This document shows, piece by piece, positions 63,925-64,000 of a DNA stretch of 64,000 bases (position 1 is its first letter; each line of letters starts with the position of its first letter). A program made the position numbers and the translations under genes. The stretch comes from Chrysoperla carnea. Lineage: Eukaryota > Arthropoda > Insecta > Neuroptera > Chrysopidae. The notes beneath the pieces were generated by a model that was given only the letters and a program-made list of their open reading frames with translations, was not told the DNA's origin and searched no databases. The stretch is taken from positions 71,979,597 through 72,043,596 of the forward strand of contig NC_058341.1 in NCBI RefSeq assembly GCF_905475395.1. Direction: 5' to 3'.

Positions 63925-64000
63925 TTAAACATCATCACTTAACTTTTTCAAATTTGCGTCATCTCTTAGCTCAAGCGTTTTTTTCAGAATCTCTAAGCTT
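63925..64000 (-). CDS. C-terminus of the next gene of element E, cut by the window end
   Basis: 25 codons ending LRDDANLKKLSDDV. By position (upstream of integrase, same strand) it should be the E counterpart of the conserved coiled-coil protein (9408-10184), whose end is also a short helix; sequence similarity is too short to prove this. Confidence 0.4.
   Translation of the reverse strand, partial: SLEILKKTLELRDDANLKKLSDDV

Overview
The window is an AT-rich piece of eukaryotic nuclear genome, most likely from an arthropod and probably an insect. Almost all of it is a nest of mobile elements. The evidence is short GT-AG introns, TATA boxes, four Polinton/Maverick (adintovirus-like) elements, two Ty3/gypsy-type LTR elements and an RNase H-bearing non-LTR retrotransposon. 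No unambiguous host gene was recognised, and the species cannot be named from this sequence.

Layout. Bases 1-646 and 42309-about 51030 are remnants of an old Polinton, 'C'. It has a RING-finger exon and an accessory ORF on the left, and an integrase fragment (+) and a decayed PolB (-) on the right. A non-LTR element (43532-48741, 13-bp target duplication) sits between the integrase and PolB. Polinton 'A' (647-42308, TSD AACTTT, TIRs starting AGTAGTAGG) is inserted in C. Polinton 'B' (18620-36697, 18.1 kb, TSD TACGAT, TIRs starting AGTAGGTAG) is inserted in the penton gene of A. A 6.47-kb segment crossing the A/B boundary is present twice in tandem (11405-17873 and 17874-24341), so a partial left end of B also appears at 12151-17875. 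From 51.6 kb there is a tRNA-like sequence with an insertion and a truncated gypsy-type gag/protease element with a tRNA-Ser-type primer site. A fourth Polinton, 'E', follows (54.6 kb to the window end). Its PolB gene is split by a 4.3-kb LTR retrotransposon (55938-60262).

How the genes work together. A and B share a viral gene set in the same order: protein-primed PolB (+), integrase with chromodomain-like tail (-), a coiled-coil protein of unknown role (-), FtsK/HerA-type packaging ATPase (-), then from a 72-bp divergent promoter a PLA2 protein, adenain-like protease, penton, a tiny basic ORF, the major capsid protein and a coiled-coil protein (+). Less known accessory genes follow. PolB and integrase would replicate and insert the element. 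ATPase, protease, PLA2, penton and capsid protein would make and empty a virion. Most genes carry one or a few stops or homopolymer frameshifts. In B, integrase, PLA2, protease, penton, capsid and coiled-coil ORFs are open.

Less expected signals: (i) a membrane-anchored micro-exon gene at the same position in A and B, with identical first and last exon sizes; (ii) outward-facing tRNA-like Pol III modules plus a related minisatellite in the TIRs; (iii) an accessory cassette found at opposite ends of A and B; (iv) a G-rich box plus TATA upstream of several accessory genes; (v) a protease without a nearby AUG, in the -1 frame after the PLA2 gene.
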